64,000 nucleotides of DNA from positions 1-64,000 of the forward strand of contig CAMDDZ010000014.1 of the NCBI GenBank assembly GCA_945893145.1, given 5' to 3'. This stretch comes from Rhodoplanes serenus (GTDB lineage: Bacteria > Pseudomonadota > Alphaproteobacteria > Rhizobiales > Xanthobacteraceae). Under the pieces are notes generated by a model. That model worked only from the letters and a program-made list of their open reading frames with translations, searched no databases and had not been told where the DNA came from. Shown one piece after another: positions 1 through 7,801 of this stretch. The translations under genes were made by a program, and so were the position numbers. Numbering within the stretch: position 1 is the stretch's first letter; each line of letters opens with the position of its first letter.

Positions 1-141
1 TACGCGACTTGCGCCCAATTCGCCGATGCGACGCTTGGGTTCCTGCGTGAAAGAGTTCCCCGGAATTGGCCGCGATTCCGCGATTCGGTCACCGACAACT
101 TCCGCATCATCAATCCAAAGGATTTTCGGGTTGTGACGTGA
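1..141 (+). mobile_element. IS630-family transposase, C-terminal fragment (cut by window edge)
   Basis: Reading frame 1 from the first base gives 46 residues ending VTDNFRIINPKDFRVVT before TGA at 139-141. The ending DNFR(I/V)I-PKDFRV, preceded by LGFLRE, is typical of the C-terminus of IS630-family DDE transposases. Only the tail is visible, so whether the element is intact upstream cannot be judged. I could not define a right inverted repeat or TA target duplication with confidence in the 100 bases that follow. The ORF-track entry starting at 66 overlaps this frame and is spurious over this part. Confidence 0.6.
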
Positions 142-236
142 ACGGGGTAGACATGAAATTTTCTTTCCTTTCCGTTGGCCCCGCCCTGTCGCAGCCTCGC
201 GGCGGGTGCGGCTGGGGTAATGGGGGGATCAGAATC

Positions 237-479
237 ATGGCCGGCGTACAGGATAAGAGTGTCCATGACGTTGCGGACTACATTTCGTCGTTGAGCGCTC
301 AGTTGGCGCATATGGCGGCTGCCGTGCAGTGTACGGCTCTGGCGAACTTTCTCGAGTTGGCCCGTCTTGAAGCCGATCAACTGTGCGGCCGCGGGGCGGA
401 TATGCCGGAAGAGCCGGCTCAAGACGCGACCGACGAACCGCCCAGCGAGAAGCCCGTTCGTGTGCGCTATCGCAATTAG
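237..479 (+). CDS. Small hypothetical protein (80 aa)
   Basis: The ORF track starts at 66, but the first 57 codons overlap the transposase tail and look non-coding. The ATG at 237 (MAGVQDKSVHDVADYI) gives a compact 80-residue protein. It is helical and uncharged-rich in the first half (SLSAQLAHMAAAVQCTALANFLELARLEADQLC), with an acidic/proline tail ending VRVRYRN. No signal peptide, membrane segment or known motif is seen. I do not recognise a family. It lies directly beside the IS remnant and convergent to the large membrane gene on the other strand. Confidence 0.5.
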   Translation: MAGVQDKSVHDVADYISSLSAQLAHMAAAVQCTALANFLELARLEADQLCGRGADMPEEPAQDATDEPPSEKPVRVRYRN

Positions 480-557
480 TCGATAGCCCTTTGGTTACCG
501 CGCTGAAGCTGCCGGATAAATCTCCGGCCGTGCTTCTGCGCGCCGGCCATGCGTCGC

Positions 558-2153
558 CTACGCGGCCTCGCGCGCGGCGAGCCCCCACTTGGATCGCAGG
601 AACGCTCGCACCTCGATCAGGAAAGCGAGCTGCGAAAATGTTGTCGAGACCGAGATACGAACGGTCTCGCCGGGCGCGATGAACGCGCCGAGGACGTTTG
701 GTCCTTGCGGGCCGGCCTTATTCTCTTTGTGATCGAGCGCGCTCAACAACGCGCCGCTGCGCGGATCGGCCGACATCCGCTCCACAACGTGCCGGACCAT
801 CCGCTCATTGGCGGGCGATCCGAGGTGCCGTGGATGGACGAGGAGAAGCGTCTTGTCGAAGTGTTTGGCGGCGACGTTTTCGATTTCCCACCAGATGCCA
901 TCGAAATCGTCGATGCAGATGACGATGGCCTTGGATTTCTCCGCCAGGTCCAGCACGGCCTGCTGCCAGGTCTTGTCGTTGAAATATCCGCGCGCCGCGC
1001 CGTAGGGCGGCAGCTTGTCGCGCGGATTGCCGATCGCGACGACCGGGCCGTAAGGCGTGCCTTCGTCGAGCAGCACGCTGTCGAGATTGCGGATGGATGC
1101 GAGCCAATTCCCCACTCGGCCCAGGAACGCAAGCCGCGCCGGATTGAGCTGCACCTGGTCATCGGCAAACGACCGCAGGAACAGGATCGGGGCGCGGTGA
1201 TCGCGCTCCAACAACTCATCGACTGACAGCCGGATTTGCCGTTGTCCCGCCATGTTGAGACGGCCGGCCACGATCGGTGCGACGTACAGCGCAACCAGGA
1301 CGCCGGTGAGCGACAGGCCGAGATAGGCATACGCCTTTTCGGCGAGACACGGTTGCGCTTGGAGACCACAGGTGTCGAAAGCGTGGGCCCAATGCACGAC
1401 AACAATGAGCGTGCCGACCATCAGGAACAGCGTGGACATCGCATAAAACGTATTGGCCAGCACGAACAGTGCGGCCGTCTTCCATTGCCGTTTGGGAAGA
1501 AAATCGACGATACGCGGAATACCGAACACGGTTCGCAAGACGCGGTCGAAAAATCCTTGGTCGGGATTGTCCCGAAGATAATAGGCATCGGTTTCGTTGA
1601 GATGGAGAAAGCCTCGGGTCGCGCGGAAGCCGCAGCTGGCTTCGATCAGGATGACGGCGGCGACCAGGATGGCGATTTCCAGGATGCTGGCCCAATGGGC
1701 AAACGGCACCGAGAAGAACGACAGCATGATGCCAAAGAATTCCCCAACCCTGCCGTCGAGCGTGACATAGAAGAACACGCCCATAGCAATCAGCATCGCA
1801 ACTGCGATGAGGCGACCCACCAGAAAAGACTGGCGCGAGATCCGGCTTGAGGCGCGGGCGCCGAGCAGGCCCAGCGCCAGCCCCGACAGCAGCAGGATAT
1901 TGGGCATCAGGATATTGAACGCCAGATACCCGACAGAATGGCCGAGGTAATAGTAGGTTGGCGGGCGGAGATATTGGTTGCGGTGAAGGTAGGTCCAAAG
2001 GTCGGACAGCAGAAACCAGCAATCCGTTGCGATCAGGCCGGCCGAGAGCGTAACCGCGAAGCAGAACAGGTGCGAATAGAGGCGCTCCGGATAGATGATC
2101 TTGCGCTTGATCGCCTCCCGTTCATCCAGGCTGGCGATTTCGAATTTGTGCAT
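558..2153 (-). CDS. Multi-pass membrane protein with C-terminal TIR/SLOG-like cytoplasmic domain
   Basis: The 531-residue protein has an N-terminal half with about six hydrophobic segments (around residues 30-50, 70-98, 112-130, 138-172, 228-254, 278-298) and a soluble C-terminal half from about residue 305. The soluble part opens with a predicted strand APILFLRSFADD (321-332). It continues with GPVVAIGNPRD (369-379), GAARGYF (385-391), W396, the strand AIVICIDD and IWWEIE (420-425), then a strand KTLLLVHP. Alternating strands and helices with a W-E motif after a hydrophobic strand resemble TIR or SLOG-type nucleotide-binding folds. That assignment is inference, and I cannot name the family. 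The gene is monocistronic and flanked by small intergenic regions, with no recognisable partner effector. Confidence 0.7.
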   Translation of the reverse strand: MHKFEIASLDEREAIKRKIIYPERLYSHLFCFAVTLSAGLIATDCWFLLSDLWTYLHRNQYLRPPTYYYLGHSVGYLAFNILMPNILLLSGLALGLLGARASSRISRQSFLVGRLIAVAMLIAMGVFFYVTLDGRVGEFFGIMLSFFSVPFAHWASILEIAILVAAVILIEASCGFRATRGFLHLNETDAYYLRDNPDQGFFDRVLRTVFGIPRIVDFLPKRQWKTAALFVLANTFYAMSTLFLMVGTLIVVVHWAHAFDTCGLQAQPCLAEKAYAYLGLSLTGVLVALYVAPIVAGRLNMAGQRQIRLSVDELLERDHRAPILFLRSFADDQVQLNPARLAFLGRVGNWLASIRNLDSVLLDEGTPYGPVVAIGNPRDKLPPYGAARGYFNDKTWQQAVLDLAEKSKAIVICIDDFDGIWWEIENVAAKHFDKTLLLVHPRHLGSPANERMVRHVVERMSADPRSGALLSALDHKENKAGPQGPNVLGAFIAPGETVRISVSTTFSQLAFLIEVRAFLRSKWGLAAREAA

Positions 2154-2418
2154 CGGTCAAATATCCGCGCTTCGGCCGCCATGCGCCGGCCATTTGCGAG
2201 AGGAGGCGGGTGCGCAATCGCAATAAGGTCCCCGAATTCGCTCGCCGGCACGCAGGCGCAATCCGCTAGGAGTGTTTCGCGCCCTGGAAAGCCCGGTGAT
2301 TGTATGGAATCTTGCGCTGCCCAACAAAGAACCCAATGGCTGATTTTGCTGGGCCTGGATCGCACGTTCCGGCGTCACATCGGTCGAAAGCCAGTCGAAA
2401 GCCAAGAGCACATTATCC
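2154..2418. other. Intergenic region, no gene supported
   Basis: This 265-bp gap separates the divergent membrane gene and dsbB. Minus-strand ORFs of 87 and 110 codons cross it, but they overlap dsbB or the membrane gene out of frame and show no domain-like composition. It presumably carries promoters for both genes. No dyad or canonical promoter stood out enough to report. Confidence 0.4.
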
Positions 2419-2958
2419 ATGAGCCTGTTGTCGCTGAATCAAGTCCGGTCTCAGCCGATTGCGTCGGCAGCCGTCGTCATCTGCGCCGTCGGCATCGCCG
2501 CCATCCTGGGCGCCTATTTCTTCCAATACGTGCTCAAGCTGCCGCCGTGCCCGCTCTGCTTGGAACAGCGCTACCCCTACTACGTGACGATCCCGCTCGC
2601 CGCCATGATCCTGCTCGGCCACACGGTGGGCTCCTCGCGCCGGGTGATGCTACTGGCGTTGCTCGCGATCGTCGCCGCAATGTTGTGGAACGCAGGTCTT
2701 GGCGCTTATCACTCCGGCGTCGAATGGGGTTGGTGGGCGGGCCCGGAAGGTTGCTCCGGCGCGCAGTCGAGCTTCGGCTCGGCGGAGGATATGCTGAAGC
2801 GGATTCAGGGGCAGCGCTCGGTGCGGTGCGACGAAGCGGCGTGGCGCTTCCTCGGCCTGTCGCTGGCGGGCTACAACGCGCTGATCTCGCTTGGGCTCGC
2901 GGCCGTGGCGCTGTGGGCGCTCGTTACCAGCTGGCCGGCGGCGCGGGCGGCTGAATAG
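2419..2958 (+). CDS. dsbB: Disulfide bond formation protein B
   Basis: DsbB is the inner-membrane quinone reductase that re-oxidises the periplasmic dithiol oxidase DsbA. The 179-residue protein has four hydrophobic segments. The first periplasmic loop carries the CPLC motif (C44-C47), followed by EQRYPYY, a typical DsbB context. The second loop has a Cys pair, C112 (EGCSG) and C137 (VRCDEAAW), matching the second redox pair of the family. Length agrees with the family. It starts at ATG 2419, appears to be a single-gene unit, and is followed directly by a palindromic repeat that separates it from the convergent HNH gene. No dsbA lies in the window. Confidence 0.93.
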   Translation: MSLLSLNQVRSQPIASAAVVICAVGIAAILGAYFFQYVLKLPPCPLCLEQRYPYYVTIPLAAMILLGHTVGSSRRVMLLALLAIVAAMLWNAGLGAYHSGVEWGWWAGPEGCSGAQSSFGSAEDMLKRIQGQRSVRCDEAAWRFLGLSLAGYNALISLGLAAVALWALVTSWPAARAAE

Positions 2959-3030
2959 AGCATGATCCCGAAAAAGCCTGCCCCGGACTTGATCCGGGGT
3001 GGGTACCGGTTTTCGGAAAAGATCATGCTC
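2958..3030. repeat. Alphaproteobacterial palindromic repeat between convergent genes
   Basis: The element begins GAGCATGATCCCGAAAA and ends TTTTCGGAAAAGATCATGCTC, so its ends are near-perfect inverted repeats. The centre holds a perfect 7-bp stem, CCCCGGA-CTTGA-TCCGGGG. This arrangement is common in Bradyrhizobium-type genomes. It overlaps the last base of the dsbB stop codon and lies 15 bp from the end of the HNH gene, so it probably also acts as a two-way transcription stop (inference). Confidence 0.75.
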
Positions 3031-3044
3031 AAACAAAAATAGGC

Positions 3045-3602
3045 TTACGGCTCGAGCTCGGTGTCCCAGTAGAGATAATCGAGCCAGCTCTGATGCAGGT
3101 AGTTCGGCGGGAACAGCCTGCCGTTGCGATGCAGATGGTTGACGCTCGGCTGGAATGGCATCTGCGCCGGCCACATGCGCGCTTCCTCGATCGTCATGTT
3201 GCCCTTGCGCAAATTGCAGCTCGAGCAGGCCGCCACGACGTTGATCCAGGTCGTGTGTCCGCCGCGCGAACGCGGCACCAGATGATCGAAGGTCAAATCG
3301 TCGCGCGAGCCGCAATACTGGCAGGAGAAGCGGTCGCGCAGGAATACGTTGAACCGCGTGAACGCCGGATTGGTCGATGGCTTCACATAGGACTTGAGCG
3401 AGACGACGCTCGGCAGCTTCATTTCCATCGAGGGGCTGCGCACAGCCTGGTCGTATTCCTCGACGATGTTCACGCGATCGAGGAAAACCGCCTTGATCGC
3501 GTCCTGCCACGACCACAGCGACAGCGGGTAATAGCTCAGCGGGCGGAAGTCCGCGTTGAGCACCAGCGCTGGAAAGCCGCCTGGAAACACGTGCACAGTC
3601 AC
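3045..3602 (-). CDS. HNH endonuclease family protein
   Basis: This 185-residue protein has a zinc-knuckle HNH nuclease core. CQYC is at 94-97, the catalytic DH at 106-107 lies in TFDHLVPRSRGG, an Asn follows (N121), and CSSCN is at 126-130. The N-terminal part (VLNADFRPLSYYPLSLWSWQDAIKAVFLDRV) is characteristic of the widespread housekeeping-type HNH proteins of alphaproteobacteria rather than of phage homing enzymes. The start is GTG at 3602; a second GTG two codons in (MHVFPGG) is equally possible. Substrate and role are not known. Nothing nearby suggests a restriction system. Confidence 0.85.
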   Translation of the reverse strand: MTVHVFPGGFPALVLNADFRPLSYYPLSLWSWQDAIKAVFLDRVNIVEEYDQAVRSPSMEMKLPSVVSLKSYVKPSTNPAFTRFNVFLRDRFSCQYCGSRDDLTFDHLVPRSRGGHTTWINVVAACSSCNLRKGNMTIEEARMWPAQMPFQPSVNHLHRNGRLFPPNYLHQSWLDYLYWDTELEP

Positions 3603-3744
3603 GCGTGGCTCCTCCTAGCCAAGCCGCGCGCCGCAGCGGCGGCAACGCATAGTCTATAGGGGAGAGTGACGGGATTGTGAAGGATGTCCCGGGGCTTGGC
3701 TGTGCGCGAATCGGGTACGCCAGATGCCGAATTGGGGCGGCTTG

Positions 3745-4419
3745 TCAGCCCCGCAAGCCAAAGCGCTTTGCCAGGAATTCACCGCCGTGGCGCAGGCCCT
3801 CCTGGTCGATGCCGTGGCCGACGCCCTCCGACAGGTGCCACTCGACCGGCACTTCGAGCGCGGCCAGGTTTTGCGCCCCCTCGAACAGCGCCTGCACGGG
3901 AATCAGTTCGTCCTGGTCGCCGTGAACGAGCAACACCGGCGGCTTGCAGCGGACTTCGTGGGCGACCACCTCAGGCGTCGCCTCGTGCGGCAGCACGAAA
4001 ATTCCGGAAAAGCCGACGATCGCCGCGGGCGCGACTTGCCGCCGCAGCCCGACATGCAGCGCCATCATGGTGCCTTGGCTGAAGCCGACCAGCGCCAGCG
4101 CCGACGGCGGCAGCTTGCGGCGCGCAAGCTCGGCATCGAGGAAGCGTTCGAGCACCGGCCCTGCCTTGTTCACCCCGTTCCAGCGCTCATCGAGACTGCG
4201 AAAGGTGAGCGGAAACCATTGCCGCCCCACCGGCGCCTGACCACATGGCTCTGGCGCGTGCGGCGAGACGAACGCCGTGTCGGGCAACAGCGCTTGCCAA
4301 GCGCGGCCGATCTCGATCAGGTCGTTGCCGTCGGCGCCGTAGCCGTGGAGAAATATGACGAGACGTTTGGCCGTGCCACCGCGCGGCTCGATGCGCGGGC
4401 CGTCGAGTTCAGTCGCCAC
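3745..4419 (-). CDS. Alpha/beta hydrolase, phospholipase/carboxylesterase family
   Basis: The 224-residue protein matches the YpfH/acyl-protein-thioesterase-like carboxylesterases. It has an oxyanion region HGYGADGND (25-33), nucleophile elbow GFSQG (S114), an acid in HGDQDELIP and a catalytic His in GVGHGID near the C-terminus. No signal peptide is seen, so it is cytoplasmic. The start is GTG 4419, inside the 3' end of the upstream glycosylase gene (11-bp overlap), which suggests one transcript and coupled translation. The natural ester substrate is unknown. Confidence 0.88.
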   Translation of the reverse strand: MATELDGPRIEPRGGTAKRLVIFLHGYGADGNDLIEIGRAWQALLPDTAFVSPHAPEPCGQAPVGRQWFPLTFRSLDERWNGVNKAGPVLERFLDAELARRKLPPSALALVGFSQGTMMALHVGLRRQVAPAAIVGFSGIFVLPHEATPEVVAHEVRCKPPVLLVHGDQDELIPVQALFEGAQNLAALEVPVEWHLSEGVGHGIDQEGLRHGGEFLAKRFGLRG

Positions 4420-5173
4420 GGCCGCCTCCGCTTTTCTTCGTTTGTTTTTTGGATTTTTTCTTGGTTTTTTTCTTGGATTCTTTGTTGGATTTCATGACGG
4501 GCTGTTTCGGAGATTCCGAATTCTTCTTGATCTCGACCGGCGCGCCTTCGCGGCGTTTGACCGCGTGATAGTAAGCCCACAGCAGATGCGCCGCCACCCC
4601 GCGCCACGGCCGCCAGACCTCTGCGAGCTTGATCATCTGTTTGGCGTCAGGCCGGCGCTTGAGGCCGAAGGCGATCCGTGCCGCCTCTTGCAATGCCAGG
4701 TCGCCAGCCGGCCAGGCGTCGGCGTTGCCGAGACAAAACAACAGATAAATATCGGCGGTCCACGGACCGACACCGTGCAGCGCGGTGAGCGCCGCGTGCG
4801 CCTGATCGGCTTCCATCTGGCCGACCACTTCGAGGTCGATCCGTCCCTTGGCGATGGCGTGCCCGATTTCCTTGATCGACTTGATTTTCGGCCGCGACAG
4901 ACCGAGCCGCGCGAGCTTGGCGGGACGCGCCAGCCGCACGGCATCGTGATGAAACGGATCGAACGCCGCAAACAGCCGCTGCCGGATTGAGGCTGCGCTC
5001 GCGGTCGAAAGCTGCTGCCCGCATACGATGTGGCAAAGTCCGGCGAAGCCCGCTTCGCGCCGGCGCAGGCCGGGCATGCCGGATTTCTCCAGCACGGGAG
5101 CGAGCCGGGGGTCCTGGGCCACCAGCGCCGCCATGCCGGCGGCGAGATCGTTTTCCGAGTGAATGAAGCGCAT
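4409..5173 (-). CDS. DNA-3-methyladenine glycosylase II (AlkA-like) with lysine-rich tail
   Basis: This is a base-excision repair glycosylase that removes alkylated bases. The ORF track begins at a TTG; the ATG at 5173 (MRFIHSEND) is the better start, giving 254 residues. The helix-hairpin-helix is LHGVGPWTADIYLL (132-145) and the catalytic Asp lies in WPAGDLAL (D158), as in AlkA-type enzymes. Residues 215-254 are an unusual low-complexity basic tail (KKTKKKSKKQTKKSGGGRGD) visible as a T-rich run on the plus strand. The tail extends into the start of the esterase gene. It could add non-specific DNA binding (inference). Confidence 0.88.
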   Translation of the reverse strand: MRFIHSENDLAAGMAALVAQDPRLAPVLEKSGMPGLRRREAGFAGLCHIVCGQQLSTASAASIRQRLFAAFDPFHHDAVRLARPAKLARLGLSRPKIKSIKEIGHAIAKGRIDLEVVGQMEADQAHAALTALHGVGPWTADIYLLFCLGNADAWPAGDLALQEAARIAFGLKRRPDAKQMIKLAEVWRPWRGVAAHLLWAYYHAVKRREGAPVEIKKNSESPKQPVMKSNKESKKKTKKKSKKQTKKSGGGRGD

Positions 5174-5220
5174 CAAATGATCTTAGCCGAACTTGCCGAT
5201 CTGTGCTGTCATCCCGCGCG

Positions 5221-6090
5221 ATGACGCAACCCGTTTTCCGTTTTGCCCCGAGCCCGAATGGGTATCTGCACCTGGGCCACGCCTATTCGGCGCTGTCGAA
5301 CTTCGACATGGCGCGGGCATCGGGCGGGCGTTTTCTGCTACGCATCGAGGACATCGACACGGCGCGCTGCCAGCCGGAGTACGAGGCCGCAATCTACCAA
5401 GACCTCGCGTGGCTTGGGCTGACGTGGGAAGAGCCGGTGCGGCGGCAGTCCGAGCATCTCGATGGCTATCGTGCCGCGCTTGCCAAGCTCGAAGCGCAGC
5501 GTCTCACATTCCCAAGTTTCGAAAGCCGGTCCGAGATCGCGCGCATGATTGCGGATCGCGATGTCCGTGAACGCTGGCCGCGCGATCCCGATGGCACGCC
5601 GCTCTATCCGGGCGCGGCGCGTATGATGGCTGAGGAGGAGCGCACAGTCCGCATCGTCCGCGGCGAGCCCTATGCAATCCGCCTCGACGTTGAGCGCGCG
5701 ATGGAATGGGCCGGCCCATTGCGATGGACCGAGACCGGCGAGGGTCCCTCCGGTGAGCGCGGCGAGGTCGCGGCCGATCCGGCCGCATGGGGCGACGTCG
5801 TGCTGGCGCGCAAGGAGACGCCGACCAGCTATCACCTCTCCGTGGTGATCGACGATGCGCGGCAGGGCATCACCGACGTCATCCGTGGACAGGACTTGTT
5901 CTGGTCCACCAGCGTGCACCGGCTGCTGCAAGCGCTGCTCGGCCTGCCGGCGCCGAATTATCGCCACCACCGGCTCATTCTCGATACGGAGGGCCGCAAG
6001 CTCGCGAAATCGACGCAGGCCACGGGCCTGCGTGAGCTCCGCGCACAGGGCGTCACAGCGGGGGATATCCGCAAGCTGGTGGGATTGTAG
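5221..6090 (+). CDS. gluQ: Glutamyl-Q tRNA(Asp) synthetase
   Basis: GluQRS is a truncated GluRS-like enzyme that activates glutamate and attaches it to queuosine in tRNA(Asp). ATG 5221 (MTQPVFRFAPSPNGYLHLGHAYSA) is chosen over the track start because the class I signature should begin near the N-terminus. The HIGH-like motif is HLGH (17-20), RIEDIDTAR binds ATP/amino acid, and the KMSKS-like loop is RKLAKS. The anticodon-binding domain is absent, as expected at 289 residues. At the position where many homologues have zinc-binding cysteines, the sequence reads FPSFESRSE, so the zinc site appears lost. Queuosine biosynthesis genes are not in the window. Confidence 0.92.
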   Translation: MTQPVFRFAPSPNGYLHLGHAYSALSNFDMARASGGRFLLRIEDIDTARCQPEYEAAIYQDLAWLGLTWEEPVRRQSEHLDGYRAALAKLEAQRLTFPSFESRSEIARMIADRDVRERWPRDPDGTPLYPGAARMMAEEERTVRIVRGEPYAIRLDVERAMEWAGPLRWTETGEGPSGERGEVAADPAAWGDVVLARKETPTSYHLSVVIDDARQGITDVIRGQDLFWSTSVHRLLQALLGLPAPNYRHHRLILDTEGRKLAKSTQATGLRELRAQGVTAGDIRKLVGL

Positions 6091-6150
6091 GGGACGGCCG
6101 CAGTCAGCCAACATGCTGCGTTGATTCGGGCGCAGGCCTTCAGGTGTCTC

Positions 6151-7326
6151 GTGCCGAAAACCAAACGCCGCAGGACGACGAAATCTGAGCGCAAGCCGCG
6201 CCCGCGCGCCATCGAGGTGGCGCTGGCGGGGCTCGCGCATGATATCCGCACGCCGCTGACTGGCATTCTGGCGCTGGCCGACCTGCTGAGTGCGTCGGAT
6301 CTCCCGGAGCGCGAGCGTGGCTGGGCGGAAGCCATGAAAGGCGCGGCCGAGCATCTGGCGCGGCTGACCACGCTGGTGGTGGACGCCGCCAAAGCCGACA
6401 CCACGGGCTTGGTGCTCCGCAACGAACCGTTTTCGCCCCGCGATCTGGCGGCCGCCATTGCGGGTTCGCTCAAGGGACGCGCCGAAACCAAGGGGCTGGG
6501 CTGTGACATCGCGGTCGCCCGCAACCTGCCGGATCGCGTCATCGGCGATCTGGTCCGCTTGCGCGGCGCGCTCGAGAATCTGATCGACAATGCGGTGAAG
6601 TTCACCGAGCGCGGCAGCATTCGCTTTGCAGTCACCTCTGCTGAGGCGCAGCCGGGACGCGTGCAGCTCATATTTTCGGTGAGCGACAGCGGCATCGGCA
6701 TCGTGGCGCGCGATCTCAAGCGGCTGTTCCGTCCGTTCGCTCAAGCGAGCGAGGAGGTGGCCCGTCGCTATGGCGGCGCGGGCCTTGGGCTGGTGTCCGT
6801 CAAACGCATCGTAACCGCGATGGGCGGGACGCTTGCGGTCACCAGCGAGCCGGGGCGCGGCAGCACGTTTCGTCTCACCGTTACGGTGGCACGGGCGCAA
6901 CGGCCAGCGCGTAGCGCGGCTCGCAAACCGAAATCCGCGCCGCCAAGTCTGCGGATTCTCTGCGTCGAGGATAATCCTTACGGCCGCATCGTGCTCAGTG
7001 CCGTGCTCGGGGAGCTTGGCCATCGCGTGAGCTTTGCGGGGAGCGGCGAGGCGGCGGTCGCCGCAGTCAAGCGCGGCGGATACGATGTCGTGCTGATGGA
7101 TGTCGCGCTGTCCGGGATGGATGGCATCGAGGCCACGCGCCGCATCCGCAAGCTCGCAGCGCCGGCCGGCCGTATCCCGATCATCGGCGTCTCAGGCCGC
7201 ACCGAAGCTGGCGATGCCGCCAATGCTCGCGCGGCCGGGATGGATGGCTATCTGCGCAAGCCGCCATCGCCCGCAGTGCTGAACGATACGCTGGCGGACG
7301 TGGCTGTGCGATTGGGCAAGAAATAA
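6151..7326 (+). CDS. Soluble hybrid sensor histidine kinase with receiver domain
   Basis: The protein starts at GTG 6151 (MPKTKRRRTT; TTG 6121 is possible) and has about 391 residues. After a short basic N-terminus comes the dimerisation/H-box LAHDIRTPLTG (His about 30). It is followed by the ATPase domain with N-box ENLIDNAVKF, G1 SDSGIGI, F-box RLFRPF and G2 GGAGLGL. A C-terminal receiver domain begins at LRILCVEDNP, with the phospho-acceptor Asp in VLMDVALSG and a Lys in YLRKP. There is no membrane segment or recognisable sensory domain, so the input signal must come from a partner or the cytoplasm. No cognate regulator lies adjacent. Confidence 0.9.
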   Translation: MPKTKRRRTTKSERKPRPRAIEVALAGLAHDIRTPLTGILALADLLSASDLPERERGWAEAMKGAAEHLARLTTLVVDAAKADTTGLVLRNEPFSPRDLAAAIAGSLKGRAETKGLGCDIAVARNLPDRVIGDLVRLRGALENLIDNAVKFTERGSIRFAVTSAEAQPGRVQLIFSVSDSGIGIVARDLKRLFRPFAQASEEVARRYGGAGLGLVSVKRIVTAMGGTLAVTSEPGRGSTFRLTVTVARAQRPARSAARKPKSAPPSLRILCVEDNPYGRIVLSAVLGELGHRVSFAGSGEAAVAAVKRGGYDVVLMDVALSGMDGIEATRRIRKLAAPAGRIPIIGVSGRTEAGDAANARAAGMDGYLRKPPSPAVLNDTLADVAVRLGKK

Positions 7327-7464
7327 GAATGACGAAATGAGAATTGAGAATGATGAGTGTTCAGCGCACATATCAAATTGTGCCGCCGGCGGGAGCTGGC
7401 CTGCCGGCCAACAACCGCGGCGGCACGAAGTGTAGCGCGAAGTTTGTTAAATCGTGGTGGCGCG

Positions 7465-7719
7465 CTAGGCGCGTTTGATCAAGCCGAGGATCACCAGCAG
7501 GATCACCGCGCCGATAGTGGCGTTGATGATTGCAGCGATGATGCCGCCGCCGATCGCAATGCCCAGTCTCGGCAGCAGCCAGCCGGCAATGAGGGCGCCG
7601 ACGATGCCGACGATGATGTTGCCGATCAGGCCGAAGCCGATGCCCTTCACGATCAGTCCGGCGAGCCAGCCGGCGACCGCGCCGATCACGAGAATGATGA
7701 TAATGGATTCTACTGTCAT
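7465..7719 (-). CDS. GlsB/YeaQ/YmgE-family small membrane protein
   Basis: The ATG at 7719 (MTVESIIIILVIGAVAGWLAGLIVKG) gives 84 residues made almost wholly of three glycine-rich hydrophobic segments. The pattern AGWLAGLIVKGIGFGLIGNIIVGIVGALIAGWLLP is diagnostic of the transglycosylase-associated/YeaQ family, linked to stress responses. The ORF-track start 13 codons upstream adds no family sequence. It is a single gene convergent to the histidine kinase and just downstream of ecm on the same strand. The molecular role of the family is not established. Confidence 0.9.
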   Translation of the reverse strand: MTVESIIIILVIGAVAGWLAGLIVKGIGFGLIGNIIVGIVGALIAGWLLPRLGIAIGGGIIAAIINATIGAVILLVILGLIKRA

Positions 7720-7801
7720 GGTTTGCCTCCCCATTGCCGCAGGACACATGAGCACCACAGCCTGCTTGGCAAGCCTAGCTTAGGGCGGAGCAGGGTGGCT
7801 G

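Noticed and set aside
5338-7023. 561-codon minus-strand ORF
   Set aside because: Antisense to gluQ and the histidine kinase, both with clear motifs; no recognisable domain in this frame.
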